From NCBI GenBank assembly GCA_965650335.1, contig CBFGOI010000053.1, positions 1 through 30,568 on the forward strand: a stretch of 30,568 bases of DNA, given 5' to 3'. The notes under the pieces were generated by a model. That model was not told the origin of the DNA, did no database searches, and saw only the letters and a program-made list of their open reading frames with translations. The translations under genes were made by a program, and so were the position numbers. The stretch comes from Paradesertivirga sp965650335 (GTDB lineage: Bacteria > Bacteroidota > Bacteroidia > Sphingobacteriales > Sphingobacteriaceae). Shown piece by piece: positions 7,937 through 17,090 of the stretch; within the stretch, counting starts at the first letter, position 1, and each line of letters begins with the position of its first letter.

Positions 7937-9310
7937 ATGGAAACAGAAAAAAAAGGATTAATAGCATGGTTCGGAGAATCGGTATTAATCAAGCTAGCTC
8001 TTATTGGAATCCTTACTTTATTATTGCTTATACCCTCTAGCTGGATACAGGACCTAATATGGGAACGCCAAGCTAGGCAGGATAAAGTCATAAAAGAAAT
8101 ATCCGATAAATGGTCCGGGAGTCAATTGTTAGAAGGTCCGGTAATGGTACTCCCCTATAAAACGCTTGTAAAACAAAAAGATACCAACAGCAAAATCTCG
8201 TATAAAGAAGTATTAACGAATATTTACATCCTGCCCGAGACGTTAAATATCGTCAGCAAGGTTGAACCGGAGATACTTCACCGGGGAATTTTCGATGCCG
8301 TTGTGTATAATACGAAAGTTCAGGTAAACGGGAAGTTTAGTGCGCTTGAATTAAAAAAGTCTGGCATTGACCCCACTATGATTCTATGGGACAAAGCAAA
8401 GTTAGACATTGGTCTCAGCGATTTGAAAGGGCTAAAAAACAATCCCTCCATCAAATTAGGAAATTCTGTTTATGATGTCGAGCCAGACTTTAGCTCCTTA
8501 CATCTCTTCCAGAATAATCTGATAATTTTGCCGGATCTGAGCCAGGGACACAACACTGCGCTAAACTTCAACTTCGATTTGGATCTGCGTGGAAGCAGCG
8601 AACTTAACTTTGTGCATCTTGGTAAAACCACAACAGTTAAAGTAGAAGGAAAATGGAATAACCCAAGTTTTACCGGACGTTATCTTCCCGAAGATCGAAG
8701 AATCACAAAAAACGGATTTACTGCAACCTGGAAAATGCCCTATTTCAACAGGCCTTTCCCGCAACAATGGGTCGAAGAAAACACTGTGATGCATACCATT
8801 TCAGCTTCGAATTCAGTAAACGATGATGCATCGTTTGGGGTAAAATTCATTTTACCGGTAGATCAATATCAAAAAACGATGCGCTCTGCCAAATATGCTA
8901 TCTTAATTATTCTTTTGACTTTTATATCCCTATTCTTTACAGAGCTTTTAAACAAGCGAAAGGTCCATCTGCTCCAATATGTGCTGATTGGAGCCGCAAT
9001 GAGTATTTATTATACCCTACTGCTATCCTTTAGTGAACGTGTAGGATTTAACGCTGCCTATTTAATTGCGTCGGTAGCCACGGTGACGCTAATCGGAGTA
9101 TTTATTGCATCAGTACTTAAAAGTAAGAAGCCGGCTGTTATTTTCTCGGGTATCCTAAGCGTTTTTTACGGTTTCATCTTCGTAATTATTCAGTTACAAG
9201 ATCTGGCTTTATTATTTGGAAGTATTGGACTGTTTATTACAGTTGCGGTGATGATGTATTTGTCAGCAAAGATTGACTTGACTAGAAAACCAGTCACAGA
9301 ATTAGCGTAA
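7937..9310 (+). CDS. creD: CreD-family inner membrane protein
   Basis: A 457-residue inner membrane protein. The N-terminal helix (about 17-36) is followed by the family signature IWERQARQDKVIKEI, then W-S-G-S-Q and EGPVMVLPY (near 60-75). A large periplasmic beta-rich domain runs to about residue 315, and about six hydrophobic helices fill 318-448. In Escherichia coli CreD is the effector of the CreBC regulon and affects envelope integrity and beta-lactam or colicin tolerance; its biochemical activity is unknown. Here it is not next to creBC but to a winged-helix regulator with its own operator, so control differs from the enterobacterial one. Length matches the family. Confidence 0.92.
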   Translation: METEKKGLIAWFGESVLIKLALIGILTLLLLIPSSWIQDLIWERQARQDKVIKEISDKWSGSQLLEGPVMVLPYKTLVKQKDTNSKISYKEVLTNIYILPETLNIVSKVEPEILHRGIFDAVVYNTKVQVNGKFSALELKKSGIDPTMILWDKAKLDIGLSDLKGLKNNPSIKLGNSVYDVEPDFSSLHLFQNNLIILPDLSQGHNTALNFNFDLDLRGSSELNFVHLGKTTTVKVEGKWNNPSFTGRYLPEDRRITKNGFTATWKMPYFNRPFPQQWVEENTVMHTISASNSVNDDASFGVKFILPVDQYQKTMRSAKYAILIILLTFISLFFTELLNKRKVHLLQYVLIGAAMSIYYTLLLSFSERVGFNAAYLIASVATVTLIGVFIASVLKSKKPAVIFSGILSVFYGFIFVIIQLQDLALLFGSIGLFITVAVMMYLSAKIDLTRKPVTELA

Positions 9311-9353
9311 TAACAATTAGTGGCAATAAACGGCCTCTTCTCAATTAAATTCC

Positions 9354-10763
9354 ATGAAAGTAAAATTAATTCTTCCTGCGCTAACCGAGGCTGAAAGTCC
9401 TTTTTGGCGACCTATAAAATATTCGCTCTTTCCTCCTCTGGGGCTTGCAACTCTTGCTGCATATCTTTCTCCAGATGACGAAATTGATCTGCAGGATCAG
9501 CATGTTGAAGAGCTACGATTAAATGATCAGCCCGATTTAGTAATTATACAAGTTTATATAACCAACGCCTACCGTGCTTATAAAATAGCTGAGCATTACA
9601 GAAGTAAAGGATCTTATGTAATATTAGGCGGACTCCATGTAACCTCGCTACCGGATGAGGCTATGAAGTATGCAGATACCATCTTTACAGGGCCGGGAGA
9701 AGACACATTCCCTTTATTTTTAAAAGACTTTAAAGAGAAGAGGCCGCAAAAGATTTACAGGTCGTCTGTGCGGACGTTAGAGAAAGTACCTCCAATACGG
9801 AGAGATCTTATAAAGCGGAATTTGTATCTCGTGCCCAATTCGATTGTCGTAACACGAGGCTGTCCTCATCACTGCACTTTCTGTTATAAAGATGCATTCT
9901 TCGAAGGCGGAAAAACATTTTACACTCAGGAAGTAGACGATGCATTGGCAGAAATAGAAAGGCTCCCGGGCAAGCACCTATATTTTCTTGACGATCACCT
10001 TCTCGGGAATACAAAATTCGCAGGTGCCTTATTTGATGGCATGAAAGGCATGAACCGTGTTTTTCAGGGAGCTGCCACCATTGATTCTATATTACGCGGC
10101 AACCTTATCGAGAAAGCTGCAGAAGCAGGACTTCGAAGCCTCTTCGTTGGCTTTGAAACATTTTCTCCCCAAAACCTGAAACAGGGCAATAAAAAGCAAA
10201 ACCTGGAGAAAGATTATATAAAAGCAGTAAATCGTCTTCATTCGCTCGGGATTATGATAAATGGAAGCTTTGTATTTGGATTAGACGATGACGACAAGGA
10301 TGTATTTAAAAGAACCGTTGATTGGGGTGTAAGTAACGGATTGACGACATCTACCTATCACATTCTAACTCCCTACCCCGGCACTGCTCTTTTTAAAAGC
10401 ATGGAAATGCAAAGAAGAATAAAATCCAGAAACTGGGATCTATATGATACCAGAAACGTGGTGTATGAAACTTCGGGCCTGAACGCTTCTGAACTCGAAG
10501 CAGGTTACTGGTGGGCTTATAAAGAGTTTTACAGCTGGAAAAATATCCTAAAATCAAGCATGGTACATGATTCAGCTAAGCACAGTTTGAAACACTTCTT
10601 TTATACCGGAGGCTGGAAAAAATTTGAGCCAGTTTGGAACTTCCTTATTAAAACAGGAAGCTTGAATCATATGCTGCCATTACTGGAATCCATTTTGTCA
10701 AAAGTGAATACAAAGAAACCGCTTTCCACAGCACATAATCCCATTTTATCACTTAATGATTAA
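9354..10763 (+). CDS. Cobalamin-binding-domain radical SAM enzyme
   Basis: A 469-residue radical SAM protein of the B12-binding class. Residues about 25-127 form the Rossmann-like cobalamin-binding domain (VIIQVYITNAYRAYKIAE, VILGGLHVTSLPDEA, FTGPGED). The 4Fe-4S cluster motif is C170-x3-C174-x2-C177 in RGCPHHCTFCYK. The barrel continues through FLDDHLLG, GFETFSP and TPYPGTALF, and a C-terminal region of about 90 residues follows. Relatives perform methylations or other radical chemistry on unactivated carbons; the substrate here is unknown. The next two genes (DUF2809, MpaB-like) follow with an 8-base gap and a 16-base overlap, so all three are likely one transcript. Confidence 0.93.
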   Translation: MKVKLILPALTEAESPFWRPIKYSLFPPLGLATLAAYLSPDDEIDLQDQHVEELRLNDQPDLVIIQVYITNAYRAYKIAEHYRSKGSYVILGGLHVTSLPDEAMKYADTIFTGPGEDTFPLFLKDFKEKRPQKIYRSSVRTLEKVPPIRRDLIKRNLYLVPNSIVVTRGCPHHCTFCYKDAFFEGGKTFYTQEVDDALAEIERLPGKHLYFLDDHLLGNTKFAGALFDGMKGMNRVFQGAATIDSILRGNLIEKAAEAGLRSLFVGFETFSPQNLKQGNKKQNLEKDYIKAVNRLHSLGIMINGSFVFGLDDDDKDVFKRTVDWGVSNGLTTSTYHILTPYPGTALFKSMEMQRRIKSRNWDLYDTRNVVYETSGLNASELEAGYWWAYKEFYSWKNILKSSMVHDSAKHSLKHFFYTGGWKKFEPVWNFLIKTGSLNHMLPLLESILSKVNTKKPLSTAHNPILSLND

Positions 10764-10771
10764 CCTATATA

Positions 10772-11182
10772 ATGCTTACTTTCCGCAAAACCTATTTCAT
10801 TCTTTCTATCCTTCTATTCATTATAGAAGTACTCATTGCCCTGTTTGCACATGATGAATTTATCCGGCCTTACGTTGGTGATCTTTTAGTAGTAGTTCTG
10901 CTTTATTGCCTTGTCAAAAGCTTTTTAAACTGGTCAACTAGTACAACGGCCGTTTGGGTTCTTCTTCTTTCATACCTCATAGAAACCTTACAGTTTTTCA
11001 ACATAGTTCAGCACCTGGGTTTAAGCGGTTCAAAAATCGCCAATATTATCATTGGCACCTATTTTACCTGGTTCGATATTTTGGCATATACATTGGGAAT
11101 TTTATTGGTGTTAGCGATTGAAAAATTAAAGCTTTCAAGGGCAAAAGTACAGCAGGAGGATAAGGTATGGCATTTTTTGTAG
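10772..11182 (+). CDS. DUF2809-family small membrane protein
   Basis: A 136-residue protein with about four membrane helices (near 7-27, 36-55, 60-80, 95-118). The conserved start F-I-R-P-Y-V-G-D-L-L-V-V (30-41) and the late W-F-D-I-L-A-Y-T-L-G (99-108) fit DUF2809. The family has no known function; many members sit near membrane or lipid enzymes. It starts 8 bases after the radical SAM gene and overlaps the MpaB-like gene by 16 bases, so it belongs to the trio. Confidence 0.8.
   Translation: MLTFRKTYFILSILLFIIEVLIALFAHDEFIRPYVGDLLVVVLLYCLVKSFLNWSTSTTAVWVLLLSYLIETLQFFNIVQHLGLSGSKIANIIIGTYFTWFDILAYTLGILLVLAIEKLKLSRAKVQQEDKVWHFL
11154..11159 (+). promoter_or_regulatory. Strong Shine-Dalgarno site inside the preceding gene
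   Basis: AGGAGG lies 7 bases before the ATG at 11167, within the last codons of the DUF2809 gene. Such sites are rare in this group of bacteria. It fixes the start of the MpaB-like gene and implies efficient independent initiation despite the 16-base overlap. Confidence 0.7.
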
Positions 11183-11925
11183 ATAAAGATTCAATAGTCA
11201 GAAAGATTTGGGGCAAGGGAGATACCATTCTTTTCATATTTGCCGGAGCGTCTGCCGAGTTTGCTTTAAACAAAGCCGTGGACTGGCTATATTTTACTGG
11301 GCGCCTTCCGGCAGATCCGCTTGGAAGATTATTCTCTACCGTTTCCTATGCCCGGAAAATTGTATTTTCCGAATATCATGATGCTCTTTACGCAATTGAT
11401 AAAATTACTGCTATTCATAAAGATGTGGAAGAAAAACGTGGCGCTGCAATTCCCGATTGGGCCTACCGAGATGTTCTTTTCATGTTGATTGATTATTCTA
11501 TCAGGTCGTTCGAAGTACTTGAGAGAAAGCTTACTAAAGACGAAAAAACAGAGATTTTCGATGTATTCTATCGCGTTGGACAGCGAATGAGACTTACCGG
11601 ATTACCAATTCTTTACGATGACTGGTTAATTATGCGCCAAGAACATATTCAAAATAATCTTATTTATAGTCATTTCACAGACGATCTGTACAAACAGTAC
11701 AGGCATCATCTCGGATTAGTCAGATACCAGTTATTAAAGCAAGCCCAGCTTCTAATTGTGCCCGAAAGAGTAAATCTTCTACTCTCATTAGGGAAAATTC
11801 CTTTGCTGTATCCTGTCTTAAAAATCTACAAGCTTGCACACATTTTTAAACTGGAGGGATTGCTCAGAAACATTATTCTTCCGTCCGCATATAAAAAGCA
11901 AATCGCGGACCTTGATGTTCGATAA
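11167..11925 (+). CDS. MpaB/DUF2236-family oxygenase-like protein
   Basis: A 252-residue protein resembling the DUF2236 domain (mycophenolic acid MpaB, rubber oxygenase Lcp). The alpha-helical core shows the glycine-rich start LFIFAGASAEFALNKAVD, then DPLGRLFSTVSYARKIVFSEYHDA and TAIHKDV with the conserved H84, followed by PDWAYRDVLFMLID. In characterised members such residues lie around a haem and support oxidative cleavage of isoprenoid double bonds. Whether this protein binds haem or acts on a terpenoid is inference. There is no signal peptide. It is the last gene of the radical SAM/DUF2809 trio and has the best ribosome-binding site in the window. Confidence 0.8.
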   Translation: MAFFVDKDSIVRKIWGKGDTILFIFAGASAEFALNKAVDWLYFTGRLPADPLGRLFSTVSYARKIVFSEYHDALYAIDKITAIHKDVEEKRGAAIPDWAYRDVLFMLIDYSIRSFEVLERKLTKDEKTEIFDVFYRVGQRMRLTGLPILYDDWLIMRQEHIQNNLIYSHFTDDLYKQYRHHLGLVRYQLLKQAQLLIVPERVNLLLSLGKIPLLYPVLKIYKLAHIFKLEGLLRNIILPSAYKKQIADLDVR

Positions 11926-11987
11926 AAACGAAAGTCAGGCCGAGCATATTCATCAGGTTAAAAACGATTGAGACGCTTATCAACGCA

Positions 11988-12014
11988 TTAAACCGGTATA
12001 AACTAGCGGTTTAA
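11988..12014. other. Hairpin after the radical SAM/MpaB trio
   Basis: TTAAACCG (11988-11995) and CGGTTTAA (12007-12014) are perfect complements around an 11-base loop, 62 bases after the stop of the MpaB-like gene. No T-run follows, so it is either a weak terminator or an operator for the acyltransferase gene at 12107. Confidence 0.4.
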
Positions 12015-12106
12015 AATACTAAATTAACTATTTAAACTTTTAAGAAACTAAGAACGCATTTTCTTCGTACAAGCATCCACTTGAACCTAATTTCTTAACA
12101 GAATAT

Positions 12107-13237
12107 ATGCAATTTGATGGCAATGCCGCGCTTTCCGAATCCGATATTAACTTAAAGTTAGTACACATAAAACCCACCAATCCTAGTGTTAATTACGAGC
12201 AGATCGACACTATCCGATTTGTCACTATTTTTTTTATTATCTGGGGACATTCCCTCTTAGGATGGAACGAAAGGGTTACCCACTCGTTTACCGAAGAATG
12301 GGTAAAAATCTTTGTAATCCAGACAGGAAAAATAAGCACTATTATCTTTTTTATCGTTTCCGGATTTCTTCTAAACTCCAGAATAAATAAATATACGCTC
12401 TTCTCGTATTTCAAGGAAAGAACTCCAAAGATCTACGCTCCCTGGATCGCAATTATAATTATTTTCATGGTGATATCTATAGTTCAGTTGATACCATTAA
12501 AAGACCTTTGGGAAACAAGAGATATCAAAGGCTTTATAAAATCTAATTATGCGATTTTAAATGGGCTTTTACTTTACAGCGCCTATTGGTTTATCACGAC
12601 CTATATAATCGGGATGGCGTTGATTATAAGTTTAAAAAAACACATTAATAAGCCATGGCTGGGTTTAGTTTTCTTTTCCCTAACCGCATTCTATTGTCTA
12701 AATCTGCATTATATGTGGATTGCGGCAAATCATGCGAAAGCGGTATTATCCTATACATTTTTTATATGGTTAGGCATACAAATAAATAATTACCACAGTT
12801 ATATCTCTGATGTATTGAAGAGAATATCATGGCCATTTGTTCTACTCGCCTTGTTCGGTTCTTTTATTCTGGCAAGCTATGAGGGATATTGGTTGACAAT
12901 AAAAAATTGTGGAGATGCTTTTGCATCAAACAGATTCAGCAACGGCATTCTTTCAATCCTCCTATTTTTCGCCATGTTGAAATTTGGTAAGGTATCAAGA
13001 ATCAACAAGCTAAATCCACGCAAAACTGTATACGGTATTTATCTTCTTCATCCTCTCCTTATCTTCGAGATTATGATAGTTATTAACTTCTATTTTAAAG
13101 ATTATTTATCGACTGTAAATGTCTGGAAAGGTTTGGTTTTACAAATTATATTCACAACGTTTATCATGATACTAACTTACAAGCTTGTTAAAATCATTGG
13201 AAATTCGAGAATAAAAGGGATTATCGGGCTTAGCTAA
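12107..13237 (+). CDS. Acyltransferase-3 family membrane protein
   Basis: A 376-residue protein with about ten hydrophobic helices. The start of the core is NYEQIDTIRFVTIFFIIWGHSLL, with R37 and H48 at the positions of the conserved Arg and catalytic His of this family. Such proteins (OafA, NodX and relatives) O-acylate sugars of surface polysaccharides, lipids or other exported molecules. There is no extra SGNH domain. A late GIYLLHPLLIFEI stretch is also typical. No other polysaccharide gene lies nearby, so the acceptor is unknown. It has a 181-base upstream region and stands alone. Confidence 0.88.
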   Translation: MQFDGNAALSESDINLKLVHIKPTNPSVNYEQIDTIRFVTIFFIIWGHSLLGWNERVTHSFTEEWVKIFVIQTGKISTIIFFIVSGFLLNSRINKYTLFSYFKERTPKIYAPWIAIIIIFMVISIVQLIPLKDLWETRDIKGFIKSNYAILNGLLLYSAYWFITTYIIGMALIISLKKHINKPWLGLVFFSLTAFYCLNLHYMWIAANHAKAVLSYTFFIWLGIQINNYHSYISDVLKRISWPFVLLALFGSFILASYEGYWLTIKNCGDAFASNRFSNGILSILLFFAMLKFGKVSRINKLNPRKTVYGIYLLHPLLIFEIMIVINFYFKDYLSTVNVWKGLVLQIIFTTFIMILTYKLVKIIGNSRIKGIIGLS

Positions 13238-13441
13238 GTGTATTTCATATTCCATAATTGTCGATTTCCGAGCATCTATTCAGTTTTTATTAACATGAGC
13301 ACGGGACTGAAGTAACCCGGATTTAAAGGACTATAAACCATAACTAAGACCCGGAGTCGATTAGACTAATTCACCTTAAAATAATCGCAGCCAAGGCAAC
13401 CTATTTAGTATTTATGCGTACCTGCTCATAAACTACTTTAT

Positions 13442-13924
13442 ATGAAACCTATCTTAAAAACATCGACACCTACCGCTATTGCGGTAGCACTTGTTATTGT
13501 TCTATCGTTCACTGCCTGTAAAAAGGATAAAACTCCGGTAGACATGACCAAAAAGGCGAGTGTTCAACTCACAGGAAGCCAAGAGGTTCCTCCAAATTCA
13601 AGTACCGGCACAGGTAGCGCTCAGGTAAGTTTTAATCCGGACACGAAAATCATAACTTATAGTATGACCTGGCAATTGGGAGTATCGACGGCGACTACCA
13701 CTAACATGCATTTTCATGGAGCGGCAGATGGTACGGATTCTAAAAGCTCGCCACCGGTAATAGGCATTACAGGCTTTACTACCGCCAGTTCAGGTTCTAT
13801 TTCGGGTACAACACGTGTACTTACAGACGAGGAAATAAATCAATTACTGGCGGGTAAATGGTATTTAAATATTCACAGCACCACTGTTCCTGGCGGAGAG
13901 CTAAGGGGTAACATCAAATTTTAG
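13442..13924 (+). CDS. CHRD-domain lipoprotein
   Basis: A 160-residue lipoprotein. The signal ends in a lipobox, LSFTAC, with lipidated C26 followed by KKDK, as usual for Bacteroidota surface or periplasmic lipoproteins. The rest is one CHRD domain: LTGSQEVPPNSSTGTGSA near 42-59, TNMHFHGAADG near 87-97 and a final WYLNIHSTTVPGGELRGNI. CHRD domains were first defined in chordin; in bacteria their function is unknown, though the conserved His pair suggests metal binding. It starts at an ATG and is followed by a strong terminator, so it is monocistronic. Confidence 0.92.
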   Translation: MKPILKTSTPTAIAVALVIVLSFTACKKDKTPVDMTKKASVQLTGSQEVPPNSSTGTGSAQVSFNPDTKIITYSMTWQLGVSTATTTNMHFHGAADGTDSKSSPPVIGITGFTTASSGSISGTTRVLTDEEINQLLAGKWYLNIHSTTVPGGELRGNIKF

Positions 13925-13932
13925 GTCCTGTG

Positions 13933-13963
13933 GCAGCGTCTTTAGTACAGACGCTGCTTTTTT
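13933..13963 (+). terminator. Intrinsic terminator of the CHRD gene
   Basis: GCAGCGTCT (13933-13941) pairs perfectly with AGACGCTGC (13949-13957) over a 7-base loop and is followed by six T residues, nine bases after the stop codon. Confidence 0.92.
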
Positions 13964-13995
13964 AATATCCAGAAGCTTAGATTTCTATTTATAAG

Positions 13996-15387
13996 CTACA
14001 ACTCTTTCAATTCGCTCACCACTTTAGCCATGGTTGCTTTAGCATCACCAAACAACATCAGGCAGTTGGGATATCCAAAAAGTTCGTTCTCTATCCCCGC
14101 ATAACCAGCGCTCATTCCTCTTTTAGAAACAATAACGGTACGAGCCTTATCGACGTTTAACACGGGCATCCCAAATATGGGACTCTGGGGATTGGTTTTT
14201 GCTGCAGGGTTTACAACGTCATTTGCGCCAATAATCAAAGCAATATCCGTACTAGCGAACTCATCATTTATATCATCCATTTCGATGAGCTTATCATAGG
14301 GAATGTTAGCTTCTGCGAGAAGCACATTCATATGTCCGGGCATGCGGCCTGCAACTGGATGAATAGCAAATTTTACCGAAATATTCTTTTTTTCGAGAAG
14401 GTCTGTTAGTTCTCTAACCACATGCTGAGCCTGAGCTACTGCCATTCCATATCCGGGAACGATAATAACTGATGATGCTGAATCAAAAAGCATTGCAGTT
14501 TCTTCAACTCCTACCTCCTTAACTATAATATCCTGGCCACTGCCAGATGATGTTCCGGCTGTTTGTCCAAATCCACCCAATAAAACGCTGGTTAAAGAAC
14601 GGTTCATTGCTTTACACATAATTTGTGTAAGAATAATTCCCGAGGTACCCACCAGCGCTCCGGCAATTATCAGAACCTGGTTGTTTAAAATAAAACCCGT
14701 CGCACAGGCTGCTATTCCAGAATAGGAGTTAAGTAGGGAAATCACAACCGGCATATCTGCGCCTCCGATTGGAATAACAACCAATACACCGAGAACTAAA
14801 CCCAAAAACAGAACTCCGAGCATCCAGACTTCCATATTAGGATTGAGCACTAGTAAAACACACATAAAAACGATGATGGCCAAAAGCAGCGCATTAATTA
14901 AATGTTGTCCTTTAAAAGTAATAGCTCGCCCGCTTATGAGTCCCTTTAATTTTCCGAACGCAACCATTGATCCGGTGAAAGTAACTGCGCCAATGATAAC
15001 ACTTAGGACTACTGTAATAGCAACTGTGGTATCCATGGTTAATGCTGAGTTATCAGCTTGGCGCCAATATTCGGAAGTTGCAACCAGAACAGAAGATGCA
15101 CCGCCGAAGCCATTTAATATAGCCACCATTTCCGGCATCTGTGTCATTTCGACCCGGCGAGCGGCCAGAGTTCCAACGGCAGAACCGATAATAATGGTGA
15201 TGAAAATCTCAGTAAAACTTAAGACTTGTTTATCCAGCAGAGTTACCAGGATGGCAATAAGCATTGCCACGGCGCTAAGCATATTGCCACGGCGCGCTGT
15301 GGATGTCTTTCCAAGCATCTTAATGCCGATAATAAACAGAACTGAGGCAATCAGGTAAGCAATTTTTATTATTAGATCGTTGTTCAT
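13996..15387 (-). CDS. pntB: NAD(P) transhydrogenase, beta subunit
   Basis: A 463-residue subunit of the proton-translocating transhydrogenase, which makes NADPH from NADH using the proton gradient. The N-terminal half is a membrane domain of about eight or nine helices. The C-terminal NADP(H)-binding domain shows IIVPGYGMAVAQAQ, IHPVAGRMPGHMNVLLAEA, IGANDVVNPAA and SKRGMSAGYAGIENELF. Length equals that of the family. It is the last gene of the unit, starting 3 bases after pntAB ends. Confidence 0.97.
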   Translation of the reverse strand: MNNDLIIKIAYLIASVLFIIGIKMLGKTSTARRGNMLSAVAMLIAILVTLLDKQVLSFTEIFITIIIGSAVGTLAARRVEMTQMPEMVAILNGFGGASSVLVATSEYWRQADNSALTMDTTVAITVVLSVIIGAVTFTGSMVAFGKLKGLISGRAITFKGQHLINALLLAIIVFMCVLLVLNPNMEVWMLGVLFLGLVLGVLVVIPIGGADMPVVISLLNSYSGIAACATGFILNNQVLIIAGALVGTSGIILTQIMCKAMNRSLTSVLLGGFGQTAGTSSGSGQDIIVKEVGVEETAMLFDSASSVIIVPGYGMAVAQAQHVVRELTDLLEKKNISVKFAIHPVAGRMPGHMNVLLAEANIPYDKLIEMDDINDEFASTDIALIIGANDVVNPAAKTNPQSPIFGMPVLNVDKARTVIVSKRGMSAGYAGIENELFGYPNCLMLFGDAKATMAKVVSELKEL

Positions 15388-15390
15388 GAA

Positions 15391-15678
15391 CTATTTTTTC
15401 TTTTTAAACATTCTCAACATCCTGTCGGTAACCACATAGCCTCCTACCACATTGAGGGTAGCGAGGAACAAAGCGGCAATACCCATAATTTTACTTAGGG
15501 AAGCATCGGCAGGGCCGGCGGCGACAATCGCCCCTACTATGGTAATACCGGAAATCGCATTCGATCCGGACATTAAAGGAGTATGTAAAGTTGGAGGTAC
15601 TTTAGCAATCAATTCGAAGCCTACGAAACTGGCCAATACCAATACGTAAAGCAATACTATTAAGGTTTCTGCATTCAT
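15391..15678 (-). CDS. pntAB: NAD(P) transhydrogenase, alpha subunit part 2 (membrane)
   Basis: A 95-residue membrane part of the alpha subunit with three helices. ELIAKVPPTLHTPLMSGSNAISGITIVGA is the conserved stretch, as is GGYVVTDRMLRMF near the end. In Escherichia coli this region is fused to the NAD-binding part; here it is a separate gene, as in Rhodospirillum-type enzymes. Its ATG overlaps the stop of pntAA by 4 bases, so the two are translationally coupled. Confidence 0.95.
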   Translation of the reverse strand: MNAETLIVLLYVLVLASFVGFELIAKVPPTLHTPLMSGSNAISGITIVGAIVAAGPADASLSKIMGIAALFLATLNVVGGYVVTDRMLRMFKKKK

Positions 15679-16811
15679 TCTTTGTTCTTATTAAGGATTT
15701 CCTGTGTAAATTGGTGAACTATATTTCCCTGATGTGTTATCAGCGAGCCTTGGGTAATATCTTCTTCCATATCCCATTTAAAAGCGTGACTATTTGCAAG
15801 ATGCAGCAAGAGGGTACTGATGTTCACAGCATACAATTCACTGGCATTTACGGCAACCATGGATGGGAGATTTGCCTGACCGATAATGGTTATGCCATGC
15901 TTTACAACCGTAGTATTAAACTCACTTAAAGAGCAATTACCACCGCTTTCTACAGCCATATCCACAATTACTGAACCCGGCTTCATACTTTTCACCATCT
16001 CGTCAGTAACCAGAACAGGAGCTTTTTTACCGATTACCAGGGCTGTGGTGATCACAATATCAGCCTCGGCTATATGTTTGGAAATAAGTTCTTTTTGTTT
16101 TTGAAGATACTCTGAAGAAACCTCCTTGGCATAGCCGCCTACAGTTTCCACCCCTTCGGCTTGTACTTCTAAGAAACGCCCGCCTAAAGATTCTACCTGC
16201 TCTTTTGTTTCAACACGGACATCTGTAACCTCAACCAGTGCACCGAGCCGCTTAGCTGTTGCTACAGCCTGCAAGCCTGCAACCCCTGCACCAAAAATGA
16301 GAACTCGCGCAGGAGTAATCGTACCAGCGGCAGTCATCATTAAAGGAAATATTTTCCCTAAAGCATTAGCTCCTAAAAGCACAGATTTATAGCCTGCTAA
16401 ATTAGCCTGAGAGCTTAGCGCATCCATTTTTTGCGCCCGGGATATACGAGGAACTGCATCCATTGCAAAGGCCGAAATCTTTTTTGCAAGACACGCTTCA
16501 ACAACATCAGGAATGGTATAGGCATACAAAAAAGATATGATTACCGATCCTTCTTTTAAATGCAAGACCTCATCAACCATGGGAGCATTTACTTTAAGTA
16601 AAATATCTGTTTCGGATAATTCTAACTTTTTATCGGTAAAAATGCTTGCGCCTGCATTCTCATAAGCAGAATCATAAAAACCACTTGCAACACCTGCGCC
16701 TGTTTCAATGGCACATTTAAAACCTGCTTTTATAAGCATTTTAACAACATTTGGAGTTAGTGCAACCCGGTTCTCGGGTTCTCTTCGCTCTTTAGGGACT
16801 GCTATTTTCAA
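15675..16811 (-). CDS. pntAA: NAD(P) transhydrogenase, alpha subunit part 1 (NAD-binding)
   Basis: A 378-residue cytosolic NAD(H)-binding component. It begins MKIAVPKERREPENRVALTP as the family does. The mobile loop RAQKMDALSSQANLAGYKS is at about 125-143, the dinucleotide-binding glycines are in FGAGVAG (173-179), and TDVR follows at 196-199. The start codon is TTG at 16811; no in-frame ATG is close by, and the N-terminal sequence aligns from there. The unit order is pntAA-pntAB-pntB. TTAATTTG-like elements lie upstream but no convincing -33 box was found. Confidence 0.96.
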   Translation of the reverse strand: MKIAVPKERREPENRVALTPNVVKMLIKAGFKCAIETGAGVASGFYDSAYENAGASIFTDKKLELSETDILLKVNAPMVDEVLHLKEGSVIISFLYAYTIPDVVEACLAKKISAFAMDAVPRISRAQKMDALSSQANLAGYKSVLLGANALGKIFPLMMTAAGTITPARVLIFGAGVAGLQAVATAKRLGALVEVTDVRVETKEQVESLGGRFLEVQAEGVETVGGYAKEVSSEYLQKQKELISKHIAEADIVITTALVIGKKAPVLVTDEMVKSMKPGSVIVDMAVESGGNCSLSEFNTTVVKHGITIIGQANLPSMVAVNASELYAVNISTLLLHLANSHAFKWDMEEDITQGSLITHQGNIVHQFTQEILNKNKE

Positions 16812-17090
16812 TGGAATAATTATAGATTAAAATCAAATTAATTAAAAAAAGTCACTTTTAATAAAAAGCTTATCCTAAGGTATAATGAAAAATCAAACTA
16901 AAAAATGATTTACAACATCTTAGCTCCCTTTCCGAGACAAAAGCAGAAGCGCGAATGAAGTGTCAAGGTATTCTATACGTGCGGAAGATATCCGTAACAC
17001 TGATTATTCCCCTTCATAGTAAAATATATCCGTCCTTCTATAAAACCCAACAATAAGTGGAATTAGCTGTTCTAAATCAAATTAAAAAGA

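Noticed and set aside
12107..13924. Acyltransferase and CHRD lipoprotein as a surface-polysaccharide locus
   Set aside because: No glycosyltransferase, flippase or polymerase gene is near, and the two genes are separated by 204 bases, so no joint pathway can be supported.
14843..15358. A 171-codon open frame on the plus strand, opposite pntB
   Set aside because: It lies wholly within the membrane-domain coding sequence of pntB, whose family identity is certain; its translation is a low-complexity antisense product.
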